Assembly: GCA_022764165.1 (NCBI GenBank)
Contig: JALERM010000060.1
Span: forward strand, 1-38,858
Source of the DNA: Eubacterium sp.
GTDB taxonomy: Bacteria; Bacillota; Clostridia; Lachnospirales; Lachnospiraceae
Direction: 5' to 3'
Length of the DNA: 38,858 nucleotides
Positions 15,168 to 25,000 of the stretch are shown one piece after another. Numbering within the stretch: the first letter of the stretch is position 1; each line of letters opens with the position of its first letter. Below the pieces are notes generated by a model that searched no databases, was not told the origin of the DNA, and worked only from the letters and a program-made list of their open reading frames with translations. The position numbers and the translations under genes are program-made.

Positions 15168-17984
15168 TTGCAGGAGCAGAAGTTTAAGGCAAAAGAGAAG
15201 AAAGTAAACCGTATGACCAGGAGTGGTCTGGTAGAAGAAAATCTTGCTACAAAGGGGAGCCGAAAGCTGACAGATAAGCAGGAAGAATTATCTTTTAAGA
15301 AGTCAGATGCAGAGCAGTCTTTTGCGGCAGACCGGGAAGAAAGGAGGAAACCACAGAAAAAAGAGCATACGAAAGGACCGCCGGAAAACAAGGCCAGAAG
15401 CCGACTGCCAAAAGAAAAGGAAGAAAACGATTCTGTCAGAGCGGAGGAAAATGCAGAAGAACCACAGGAGAGCAGTTATCCGGATGACAGAAGGAAAGAA
15501 CCCCGTGAATCAGCGGCGGCAGTCCGGGAACGGAAGGCAAGGAACCGGAGGCGTTACCATAACCAGAAACAGGTGAAAGCCTCAAGGCTTCAGTTTGACA
15601 AGATGGAAGCGGATGGGAGCCTAAATCAGAAACAAAAAGATGAAAAGATACCGGGAACGGAACCTGAAACGGAGAAAAGCCGGAAGCTCATCCGGGCAGA
15701 AGAAAAGTCAAAAAAGGCTGGCCAGAAGCTGGAACATGCCAAAAAGCATCAGACACAGAAGAAATCTATGAAACTGCAACGTGTTAGGGAGGATGCGCCG
15801 GAAGAAAGCAAATACTGTCTGTATTTTGAAGAAACACCAAAAGCAGCGAAAACAGTTCCGGCAGTAAAGAAAGCCGGGGTACGGCTGAAAGATGATGTTG
15901 GGAATCTGGCACACAATAAAATCCGGCAGGAGGAACAGGATAATTCTGCTGTACAAGCCACCCATAAAGGGGAGCAGGCAGGGGAGGCACTGCTTCGGCA
16001 GCACAGCAACCGGAATTACCGGAAGCAGAGAAAACAGCAGAGCAGCCTGAACCGTCTGGAGCGGAAAACATATCTGGCAAATACAAATTATCAGTACCGG
16101 AAATGGCTGGAAGAACATCCGGAGGAACAGAAAAAGCTGTTCCGGAAGATGCTGCAGAAACAGCGGATAAAGCGGGAGTATAAAATCGCATACAGGGCAG
16201 GGAAGATCCAGAAAGAAACACAGCGGACGACTTTGAAGATGGCGGATATATCCACAAAAGTAGCCCGGAAAGTACAGGAAATGCTTGTACGCAACAGTAC
16301 AGTGATCATTTCCGGATTATTGCTTCTGATCTTACTGCTCATTATTACGACGGGTATTTCATCCTGCTCCATGATGCTGACGAACAATGTTTCTACGGTG
16401 ATAGCGACCAGTTACATAGCAGACCCGGAGGAGATCGAACAGGCAGAGCTTTACTACACAAAGATGGAAGCCGAGCTGCAGAAACAGATCAATCAGATGG
16501 AAGCGCAGTATCCGGGAAAAGATGAATACCGGTTCAATATTGGAGCCATTGGGCATGATCCCCATACACTGATCAGTTATCTGACTACAAAATACGGGGA
16601 TTTTACTTTTTCACAGGTAAAAAGGGAACTGGAGTCTCTGTTTTCCGAACAATACGGAATCCGTGTAGAAGAGACTACGGAAACAAGGGAGGAAACAAGA
16701 ACCATACGGGTGGGTGAGTCTCTGGGAAATGTGGTCACAAGCGGTTACTGCAACTGCCCGATCTGCTGTGGGGTATGGAGCGGCGGACCGACAGCCAGCG
16801 GTGCCATGCCGCAGGCAAACCATACCATTGCTGTTGATGCAGCCAACCCGTTCCTTCCGATGGGGACAAAGGTTGTGATGAACGGTGTGGAATATACGGT
16901 AGAGGACACCGGGAACTTTGCCAGGTATGGAGTCCAGTTTGATGTGTATTATGACAATCACGCAGCAGCGTCTGCTCATGGGCATCAGACCTGGGAATGC
17001 TTTTTGGCAGAGGGAAATGCCAATTCTGTAGAGGTGACCAGAACAGTGACCGCAGATGTGCTGAATGTTTCTTTGACAGCCAAGCCGCTCTGGAGTGTTG
17101 TCCAGCCACGCATGGATGAAGAACAGAAAGAAATCTATGAGGTAGTGTATTCCTGCCGGGGAAACCTGCAGGATTATGATACGCCCATTGAGCTGAACTG
17201 GTATTCCTATGTCAGCAGTTATTATGGATATTCCATCAATAACTCCACAGGGCGGATGGAACTGCACCGGGGTGTGAACATCAATGTCCGGGAAGGGACA
17301 GAAGTACAGTCCGTGATGGATGGCACAGTGATCCGGACAGGGGATGACAGCACCTTTGGAAATTATGTGGTGACACAGGATGAAAAAGGAGTGCAGGTAA
17401 AATATGCCTATCTGCAGAATGTGTCTGTATCCCGGGGAGAAGCCGTTACAAAAGATACAGTGATCGGTGCCACGGGAAGTACAGGAAGTGCCACCGGAAG
17501 CCAGCTTTATCTGGAGCTCGTAAAAGACGGGACTTATTATAACCCGGTCTTTTATATCGGAACCGGTGAAGGCGGCTTATATGGAGGCGGCGCTGCTTAT
17601 GACGATGAGGCAGTACTCAGGCTGTTTGCAGAGGCAGAACGTTATCTGGGTATGCCTTATGTATGGGGCGGCTCCAGTCCTGCAACGTCCTTTGACTGTT
17701 CCGGGTTTGTAAGCTATGTGTTTACCAATTCCGGAGTCTGCAACATGGGAAGGCTGACGGCACAGGGAATTTACAACATCTGTACGCCGATAGCACCGGA
17801 AGAGGCCAGGGCAGGGGACATTATTTTCTTTACCGGAACGTACAATGCCGGGGAACCGGTGACCCATGTGGGGATTTATGCCGGTAACGGCCAGATGATC
17901 CACTGTGGTGACCCGATCCAGTACACATCCATCAATACGGCTTACTGGCAGTCCCATTTTTACGGGTTCGGAAGACCAAATTAG
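15168..17984 (+). CDS. Membrane-anchored NlpC/P60 cell-wall hydrolase of the transfer system
   Basis: Protein of 938 residues, the VirB1-like wall-opening enzyme (related in role to Tn916 Orf14). Residues 1-370 are a very charged, low-complexity Lys/Glu/Arg arm in the cytoplasm. A membrane helix follows (379-401, 'VIISGLLLLILLLIITTGIS'), then a 3D (RlpA-like) domain with 'GPTASG', 'IAVDA', 'VEDTGN' and 'QFDVYY'. Next is an M23-like fold that has lost its metal ligands (H700-R-G-V-N704 in place of HxGxD, and YAYL in place of YxHL). Last is an NlpC/P60 peptidase with C844 ('FDCSGF'), H900 ('THVGIY') and H912. TTG 15168 is the start given GAGGTGAGG upstream. Only the NlpC/P60 domain looks clearly catalytic. 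Confidence 0.9.
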   Translation: MQEQKFKAKEKKVNRMTRSGLVEENLATKGSRKLTDKQEELSFKKSDAEQSFAADREERRKPQKKEHTKGPPENKARSRLPKEKEENDSVRAEENAEEPQESSYPDDRRKEPRESAAAVRERKARNRRRYHNQKQVKASRLQFDKMEADGSLNQKQKDEKIPGTEPETEKSRKLIRAEEKSKKAGQKLEHAKKHQTQKKSMKLQRVREDAPEESKYCLYFEETPKAAKTVPAVKKAGVRLKDDVGNLAHNKIRQEEQDNSAVQATHKGEQAGEALLRQHSNRNYRKQRKQQSSLNRLERKTYLANTNYQYRKWLEEHPEEQKKLFRKMLQKQRIKREYKIAYRAGKIQKETQRTTLKMADISTKVARKVQEMLVRNSTVIISGLLLLILLLIITTGISSCSMMLTNNVSTVIATSYIADPEEIEQAELYYTKMEAELQKQINQMEAQYPGKDEYRFNIGAIGHDPHTLISYLTTKYGDFTFSQVKRELESLFSEQYGIRVEETTETREETRTIRVGESLGNVVTSGYCNCPICCGVWSGGPTASGAMPQANHTIAVDAANPFLPMGTKVVMNGVEYTVEDTGNFARYGVQFDVYYDNHAAASAHGHQTWECFLAEGNANSVEVTRTVTADVLNVSLTAKPLWSVVQPRMDEEQKEIYEVVYSCRGNLQDYDTPIELNWYSYVSSYYGYSINNSTGRMELHRGVNINVREGTEVQSVMDGTVIRTGDDSTFGNYVVTQDEKGVQVKYAYLQNVSVSRGEAVTKDTVIGATGSTGSATGSQLYLELVKDGTYYNPVFYIGTGEGGLYGGGAAYDDEAVLRLFAEAERYLGMPYVWGGSSPATSFDCSGFVSYVFTNSGVCNMGRLTAQGIYNICTPIAPEEARAGDIIFFTGTYNAGEPVTHVGIYAGNGQMIHCGDPIQYTSINTAYWQSHFYGFGRPN

Positions 17985-17995
17985 GAGGGAAACCA

Positions 17996-18244
17996 TTGAA
18001 TATTGAGCGAATCAAGTCAGAACTTTCCAAAACCTATGCCAGGATCGAACAGCTCCAGAAACGGGCAAGGGATTTGGAAGAGCAGAAAAAACAGGCGGAG
18101 GATATGGAATACCTGAAGATCATCCGGAAACATGGTATTTCAGCCGAGGAACTTCAGCTGATGATTGACATCAGCAATGAAGAACAGAAACAGATTTTAG
18201 AAAACAGAGAAAAGGAGCAGACAGGCAATGAAGAAAATCCATAA
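17996..18244 (+). CDS. DUF4315 family small coiled-coil protein
   Basis: Protein of 82 residues, almost all helix: 'ELSKTYARIEQLQKRARDLE' is a clear coiled coil and 'IIRKHGISAEELQLMI' follows. It matches DUF4315, found between the NlpC/P60 and DUF4366 genes in this ICE family; function unknown. The start is TTG 17996, with AGGAGG seven to eight bases upstream. The last 17 bases overlap the DUF4366 start. Confidence 0.85.
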   Translation: MNIERIKSELSKTYARIEQLQKRARDLEEQKKQAEDMEYLKIIRKHGISAEELQLMIDISNEEQKQILENREKEQTGNEENP

Positions 18245-19874
18245 AAAAGCGGCTGCGCTGTTGTTTGCAGTTACAGTGGCCGGTGTCCCTTTGGGGACGG
18301 CATTTTTGGGTTCTACAGTGGGAGCAAATGTGTTTGCACAGGCCACGGAAATGGCTGCTGGGGAAACTGCAGGGCAGGAACATACTGAAATTTTTCCGGA
18401 AGAAGGACAAGGAGAGGAACAAACGCCAGTTGCCCAGCCAGAAGAAGAGCAAGCAGGAGAACAGACTGCAGTTACCCAGTCAGAAGATCTGCCAGATGAA
18501 CAGACGGCAGAGGAAGTGCAGGAAACGCAGGTGCAGGCAGATACCGCCGCAGAAGATACTGCAGCAGAAAGTGAGAATGCCGTACCAGATACGGAAACAC
18601 AGGAAACCGCAGTACAGCCAGATGTGGTGATCACCATTACAGAACCGGACGGGTGGCAGAAAGAGTAGGCGAAAGCCATGATTCAGGTGGAGGATGCGGC
18701 AGGGAGCGGCAATTTTTCTGTTGCGAAAGTGGAAGCCAGGATTTCCGAAAATGGAAGCTGGCTGGATGTGACACGGGAACGGGAAGTGACGGTGACCGGA
18801 AACTGCAGTGTGTATGTGCGGGTCACGGACCAGAATGGACAGACCTATACACAGAGCAGATACATAGAATGTTTTGACCAGACTAAACCGACACTGAGTG
18901 CTGCAGCGAAAAATGGGGTGCTGATCATCCGGGGAACCGATGAAGGCTCCGGTGTGGCAGCAATTTATGTGAATGGAAACGAATTTACGGAATTGACGGA
19001 TAATACTTTAAAGGTAAGGCTGCAGAGGGCAGATACTTCTTATCAGTATTTTACCCTGCAGGTCCGGGATAATGCGGGCAATCTGTCAGAGACTTATCAG
19101 GTAGCCAATCCATATTATGAAAATCCGGATGCTGTATCTAACCCATCGGACGGGACTGGTACAGAAGAAAATAACAACTCTCTTCCGGTGGATGCCAGCC
19201 CGACAGCCCCGACCAGTGCCACAGCAACGGTGACGGATTACCAGTCAACGGTAAGCGATACTTCCTCTGGTGAAACAGAGACAACAGAGACACCGGATAC
19301 GGAGATTGCCATTTCAGATACAGATACCGGAAGGATACAGGGCGATATTGTTTCTTTTACTGTAAAAGGTGGGAAAGAGTTTTATACCATACGGACAAAG
19401 AGCGGAAAGATTTTTTATCTGATCGTTGATATGGATAAAACGGATGATAACGTGTACCTTCTGACAGAAGTAGGCGAAAATGACCTGTTAAACTTTACGG
19501 ATTCGGATACCGTAACGCTTCCGCAGAACCAGGCGGTTATGGAGTCTTCCCTTCCTCTGGAAATCGTGGAGCAGGAACCGGAAACAGAACCGGAAGAAAA
19601 AGAGCCGGAAGAAGAGGCTAAACCCGCAGAAAGGACAGGAAATAATTCAGGAACCATCCTTTTGATGGTGCTTGCCCTTGTGGGTGTCGGCGGAGGTTAT
19701 TATTTCCTGAAATTCGTCAGAGGAAAGAAAGAATCTTTTGAATATGATGACGAAGATGAGGATGAGGAAGAAACCGCCTATGAAGAAGAGGATACCGAAA
19801 CAGAGCCGGAGGAAGATACCGGTGAAGAAGAACCGGAAAAGGAGGACTCTTTGGAGGATGAGGACTATATGTAA
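18228..19874 (+). pseudogene. DUF4366-like secreted membrane protein, interrupted by in-frame TAG
   Basis: One frame from ATG 18228 to TAA 19874 (548 codons) with a single TAG at 18666-18668 (codon 147). Residues 1-40 form a signal peptide; about 41-130 are acidic Gln/Glu/Thr-rich. The domain after the TAG ('AAGSGNFSVAKVEARISENG' and 'TKPTLSAAAKNGVLIIRGTD') is beta-rich. A membrane helix lies near 475-495 ('TILLMVLALVGVGGGYYFLK') and the tail is strongly acidic. The product would sit on the cell surface. The short 5' fragment is signal peptide plus linker only; the 3' fragment (nominal ATG 18678) would lack a signal peptide. Reading continues in frame on both sides of the TAG ('GWQKE', then 'AKAMIQV'), so a point change, readthrough or sequence error are the options. 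Confidence 0.82.
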
Positions 19875-19884
19875 ACAGGAAAGA

Positions 19885-19906
19885 AAGCGGTGTTTTGGCA
19901 CCGCTT
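19885..19906 (+). terminator. Perfect hairpin between DUF4366 and topB
   Basis: AAGCGGTG (19885-19892), loop TTTTGG, CACCGCTT (19899-19906). The following CTTATCAT has no run of T, so this is a weak terminator or an mRNA-stabilising hairpin. Confidence 0.4.
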
Positions 19907-19955
19907 CTTATCATAAAAAATATTTTCCTTTCATGAAAGAGAAATGAGGTGAAAC

Positions 19956-22061
19956 ATGCAGTTAGTAATTACGGAAAAACCCAGCGTGGCAAAGAGCATC
20001 GCCCAGGTGCTTCATGCTACGGAAGCAAAAAACGGGTATCTGCAGGGGGATGGTTATCTGGTGTCGTGGTGTGTAGGGCATCTGGTGGAACTGGCCAGTG
20101 CGGATTCCTACCGGGAAGAATGGAAGAAATGGTCTTATGAACAGCTTCCCATCATTCCGGATGTGTGGCAGTACAAGGTAAAGGAAAGTACCAGAAAACA
20201 GTATGAGGTACTGAAAACATTGCTCCATGACCCAAAGGTGTCAGAAGTAGTCTGTGCGACAGATGCAGGACGGGAAGGAGAACTGATTTTCCGGCTGGTC
20301 TATGAGCAGGCAGGCTGTACAAAACCATTTAAGCGCCTGTGGATTTCTTCTATGGAGGAGCGGGCCATTGTGGACGGGTTTGCCAATCTTCGGGATGGAC
20401 GGGAGTATGACAATCTTTACCTGTCTGCCTTATGCCGAAGTGAAGCGGACTGGCTGGTCGGCATTAACGCCACAAGATTGTTTACCGTATTATACCGTCA
20501 CAGGCTGACGGTGGGAAGAGTACAGACACCGACACTGGCCATGATGGTGGAACGGGAACAGAGCATATCAGATTTTAAGAAGGAGCGTTATTTTATGGTG
20601 CATCTCCTGTGCGGCGGGCTGGATGCTGTGACAGGAAGGATTGATGAACAGGATAAGGCGGGAGAGATCATGGGAGCTTGCCAAAAAGGGCAGGCTCTTG
20701 TTGTGTCTGTCAAACAGGAAGAAAAGTCTGTGTATCCGCCGAAGCTGTATGACCTGACAACCCTCCAAAGAGATGCAAACCGTCTGTTTGGCTTCACTGC
20801 CCAGCAGACTCTGGATTACACCCAGAGCCTTTATGAACAGAAACTGGTAACATACCCGAGGACAGACAGCCAGTTTTTGACGGATGATATGGAGAGGAAT
20901 GCGTTGGAGGCAGCGGCGGTGGTACAGATAGTTTTCCCATTTATGCAGAACAGCCTTCCGGTTCCGGATGTGAGGAGGGTAATGGACAGCAAGAAAGTGT
21001 CCGACCACCATGCCATAATTCCTACCGTGGAGATCAGAAAGACAGACCTGGGGAAAGTGCCGGGAGGGGAGCGGCAGATTTTATCCCTGATTGCCATGCG
21101 CCTCCTCTGCGCCACAGGAGAGGTGCATAAAATTGAGAGCGTTAAGGCTGAACTGGAATGTAATGGTATCCTTTTTACAGCTTCCGGAAACACCATCCTG
21201 CAGAATGGATGGAAAACTACGGAAGAACAGTTCCTGAAAGAGTATAAAACGGGAAAGAAAAACGAAAAAGAAGAAGTTCCATTGCCGGGATTGGCAGAGG
21301 GAATGACATTTCATGATGTGGATACAAAGGTCAGTGAGCATTACACTTCACCGCCGAAACATTTTACAGAGGATACGCTTCTGTCTGCAATGGAACATGC
21401 CGGAAGCGAAGAAATGGGTGAAGAAGTGGAAAGAAAGGGGATTGGAACTCCGGCCACCAGAGCTGCGATCATTGAAAAGCTGGTTGAGAAAGGATTTATT
21501 GAGAGGAAAAATAAGCAGATGCTTCCCACAGAGGATGGTGTAAAACTGATCACGGTGCTGCCGGAGGTAGTGAAATCGCCAAAACTGACGGCAGAATGGG
21601 AAAATGACCTGACGTTGATCGCCAGGGGAGAAAAGTCCTCCGAAGTATTTATGGAAGGGATTGAGGCGATGGTGTCCGCTCTGGTGCATACCTACCATGA
21701 AGTAGATGAATCAAAGCAGGGGATGTTTGCCAGTGACCGTGAGGCGGTGGGCAGGTGCCCGAAATGTGGCGGCAATGTTTATGAAGGCAGGACGAACTTT
21801 TACTGTGAAAACAGGGACTGTGATTTTGCCTTATTTAAAAATAACCGGTATTTTGCTTCCATGCGTAAGGAGTTAACTAGGCCTGTTGTCCAGGCGCTTT
21901 TAAAGAATGGGAAAGCAGAGGTATCCGGACTGTATTCCAAGAAAAAAGACAGTACCTTTGCGGCTACCATCCACATGGATACTTCTGGAAAATATCCGCA
22001 GTTTTCCATGACATTTGATGGGGAGAAAGGCAGCAAAGGGAAGAAAGCAAACCATAAATAA
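19956..22061 (+). CDS. topB: DNA topoisomerase III (TopB-like)
   Basis: Type IA topoisomerase of 701 residues. The Toprim domain starts at 'LVITEKPSVAKSIAQVL' and contains 'CATDAGREGELIFRLVYEQA'. The active-site Tyr is Y300 in 'LVTYPRTDSQFL', and 'GIGTPATRAAIIEKL' is the usual downstream motif. The C-terminus carries a zinc-ribbon-like part ('CPKCGGNVYEGRTNFYC'). It relaxes single-stranded or nicked DNA, likely helping processing of the transferred strand. GAGGTGAAAC precedes ATG 19956. The gene is intact and is followed after 17 bases by the giant surface protein. Confidence 0.95.
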   Translation: MQLVITEKPSVAKSIAQVLHATEAKNGYLQGDGYLVSWCVGHLVELASADSYREEWKKWSYEQLPIIPDVWQYKVKESTRKQYEVLKTLLHDPKVSEVVCATDAGREGELIFRLVYEQAGCTKPFKRLWISSMEERAIVDGFANLRDGREYDNLYLSALCRSEADWLVGINATRLFTVLYRHRLTVGRVQTPTLAMMVEREQSISDFKKERYFMVHLLCGGLDAVTGRIDEQDKAGEIMGACQKGQALVVSVKQEEKSVYPPKLYDLTTLQRDANRLFGFTAQQTLDYTQSLYEQKLVTYPRTDSQFLTDDMERNALEAAAVVQIVFPFMQNSLPVPDVRRVMDSKKVSDHHAIIPTVEIRKTDLGKVPGGERQILSLIAMRLLCATGEVHKIESVKAELECNGILFTASGNTILQNGWKTTEEQFLKEYKTGKKNEKEEVPLPGLAEGMTFHDVDTKVSEHYTSPPKHFTEDTLLSAMEHAGSEEMGEEVERKGIGTPATRAAIIEKLVEKGFIERKNKQMLPTEDGVKLITVLPEVVKSPKLTAEWENDLTLIARGEKSSEVFMEGIEAMVSALVHTYHEVDESKQGMFASDREAVGRCPKCGGNVYEGRTNFYCENRDCDFALFKNNRYFASMRKELTRPVVQALLKNGKAEVSGLYSKKKDSTFAATIHMDTSGKYPQFSMTFDGEKGSKGKKANHK

Positions 22062-22078
22062 AGAAAGAGGTAGCGAAC

Positions 22079-25000
22079 ATGAATAGAAAAAGAACATTGA
22101 GGCAGTTCCTTTCAGGAATGATGGCAATCCTTACGGTATTTACCACAATTTTCTCTTCTTTACCAGCATATGCGTCGGAAGAAGAAAAGAAAGTGAAGGA
22201 GTATCCCCTTTACGAAGAGGTAAAAGAGTTTCTGGATGTGGATGAAGTGGTAACGGCAAAAGACCTGGAAGTGGATACAGGCTCTGTTTTTGACATTACC
22301 AAAGACATGACCGGGATAGAAATTCCGGATAAAGAGAAAGTAAAAGTAACCTTCCATGAAGCAAAGAATGAGGCGGACGAGGACTTCTCTATCAACCATG
22401 CCGATACCTATAAAGCGGTGTATTATGTAGAACCGGTAAGCGGCCATCCGGTATATCAGATTTCCCGTAAGATCATCGTCAGGGAAGCGGCAGCTTCCGG
22501 AACCGTACAGCAGGAAATGACGGTAACTGATGCCGGTACGGAAACGTCTATGGAAGAATCCGGGGATGAGGAAGGAGAGCCGGACTCGCAGGAACCTGTG
22601 ACAGAACTTCCCATTCCGGAGACAGAAACAGAACCTGTGACAGATGGTACAGAAACCACAGAAGAGGAAACAACAGGTGATCCGGAACTTCCTTCCAATG
22701 AAACGGAGATGCCACAGGAACCGGCAGTGGAAGAAACTGAGGTTATTGTTCTTCCTGAGGAAGAGCAGTCAGAAGTGACAGTTGATATAGAAGATGGAAC
22801 AGAGCTGGATACAGACGAACCAGAATCAGAGACAGAAACGGAAACAGAGTCTGAAACCTCCGGTGACGGTGATTACCAGGTCCGTGTTACAAAAGGGGAA
22901 GAACTGGATATTGTTCTGAACCATGAGGATGGGAGTTATGATGCCGGTGAAACGGTGGAATTTTCCACCAACCTGCCGGAAGGATGCCTGACAGCAGTAG
23001 CGGCTTTAAAAGAGGAAGCAAACGCACAGGGCAATACGGCGGATCTTCTGTATTCCGAAGTAACTTACCATGCCCAGACAGATACATTCAGTTTTGAAAT
23101 GCCTGCAGAGGATATCGCACTGGAGGTTGCCGTTGATCAGGCGCAGGGTGGTATTATGCTTTTAGCAGCCGGAGATGAAGGCTTATGGGATGACGCCACG
23201 GAGATTGAAGCAAATACCTATTATTACTATTCTGACGGACAGCTTCATCCCTTCAATTCCGTTATGGGAAGCGGAGGCAATGATTCCTATAAGTATATCC
23301 GTTATAAAGTAGGCGGCAAGACTTATACGGTCAATGCATATTGTATGCAGCATTCCATGTCTTCCCCACCCAGCGGCACTACTTATAAGAATATGATCGA
23401 GCTGGATGAGGGCGGCGATGATAAGTATCTCCGTAAAGCTTTTTTCTATGGTTATGGCGGTCCCGGATGGGGCGGCACGTTCAACGGTTATAACATCAAA
23501 CAGATCATGGAAAAGGCAGGGTGTACATCTGAGACAAGGGCGATGCAGCATTATCTGGTGGATTATCTTTATGATGGCGAGTCCGGTTTTGGCGGGGCTT
23601 TGTCGGATACTGCCAAAAATATGCTGCGGGAGATCAAAGCAGCACTGGCAAAAATGCCCGACCCGACAGCCATGGAGCTGCTTCCGGGCCTTTCCGTTAC
23701 GGCAAATGGAACAGAAACAGAGACCTTTACATGGAAAGCAAATGAAGCTTTTACGATCACCATCCATCTGGAGGATGGGGTAAGCCTTGTAAATGAAACA
23801 ACCGGAAAAACAGGGACTGGAAATGTGACAGTAAAAGGCGGGGAGAAATTCCATCTGGTTGCAACAACCAATGACATCAGCAAACTGAAAGGGAACTATG
23901 CGGTCACTTCCAAATATCCGCTGGATTTCCATGCCATGCTTCTGAAACTGCAGAACTCGCAGGACATTGGCTTTGGATATTATACGGATTCATCGGATAT
24001 TTCCCTTACGGTGGACTGGCCGGAGCAGGCACAGATTGACATTGTGAAGCAGGATGGCACTTCCGGGGCAAAGCTGGCAGGTGCTGTATTTGGCATTTAC
24101 AGTGATGCGGCCTGCACAAACCTGATTGCCAAAATGCCTGCAACGGATAATAACGGTGCATCCAGCGTGACACTGACCAAGACACAGGATACCGTATACC
24201 TGAAAGAGATCACTGCACCTGCGGGATATGTGGTAAGTGCAAAGGCAGAGAACATCAATCTGGTGGTAGGGAAGACAGTGACCAAAACCATTCCTAATCA
24301 GGAACAGACGGGAAGCCTGACGGTATATAAAGAAGGGGAAGTTCTGGCCGGGGCTTCCGTTACAGAGTCCGGGACTTCCTTCCAGTATGAAAAACGAAAA
24401 TTGAAAGGTGCTGTATATAAAGTTACTGCCGCAGAGGATATTACCAATGCCGCCGGGTCGGTGGTCTATAAAAAAGGAATGGCAGTGACGGAGAACCTGA
24501 CAACCGGGGAGGGAGGAAGTGCAGTGCTTAACAACCTGCCTCTTGGCTCTTATGTGGTAACAGAGGTAAAAGCCCCGGGCAACTATATCAATAACGGGGA
24601 GAGCAAAATAGTCACATTAAGCTATGCAGGCCAGAATGAAAGTGTGGTATTTGCAAATGTAACCTTTTCCAATGACCGCCAGAAAGCGGAAGTTACGGTT
24701 GTGAAAAAAGACAGGGAAACAGAAAATCCCCTTGCTGGCGGCAGGTATGGTCTGTTTGCAGGAAATGATATCCTGAACGCAGACGGGATTGTGGTTGTAA
24801 AGAAGGATACCCTGGTCGAGCAGGCAGTTACAGGGGCAGACGGTTCGGCAGTGTATCAGGCAGACCTTCCTCTTGGAAACAGTTATTATCTGAAAGAACT
24901 GCAGGCCCCGGATAATTATTTCCGCAACAGTGAGGATGTCTATACGTTTACTTTTGCTTATACCCATGACAAAGAACCAGTGCAGAAGTTTTCCCATACC

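Noticed and set aside
16611-17267. 218-codon minus-strand ORF inside the wall-hydrolase gene
   Set aside because: It lies opposite clearly conserved 3D and M23 domains and has no start signal or motif.
14558-18668. TAG read as pyrrolysine or a fully reassigned codon
   Set aside because: TAG ends prgI, the VirB6-like gene and the NlpC/P60 gene at the expected places, and no pyl genes or tRNA are visible here.
23183-23932. 249-codon minus-strand ORF inside the surface-protein gene
   Set aside because: No RBS or recognisable motif, and composition is that of the antisense of a repeat protein; it is a shadow frame.
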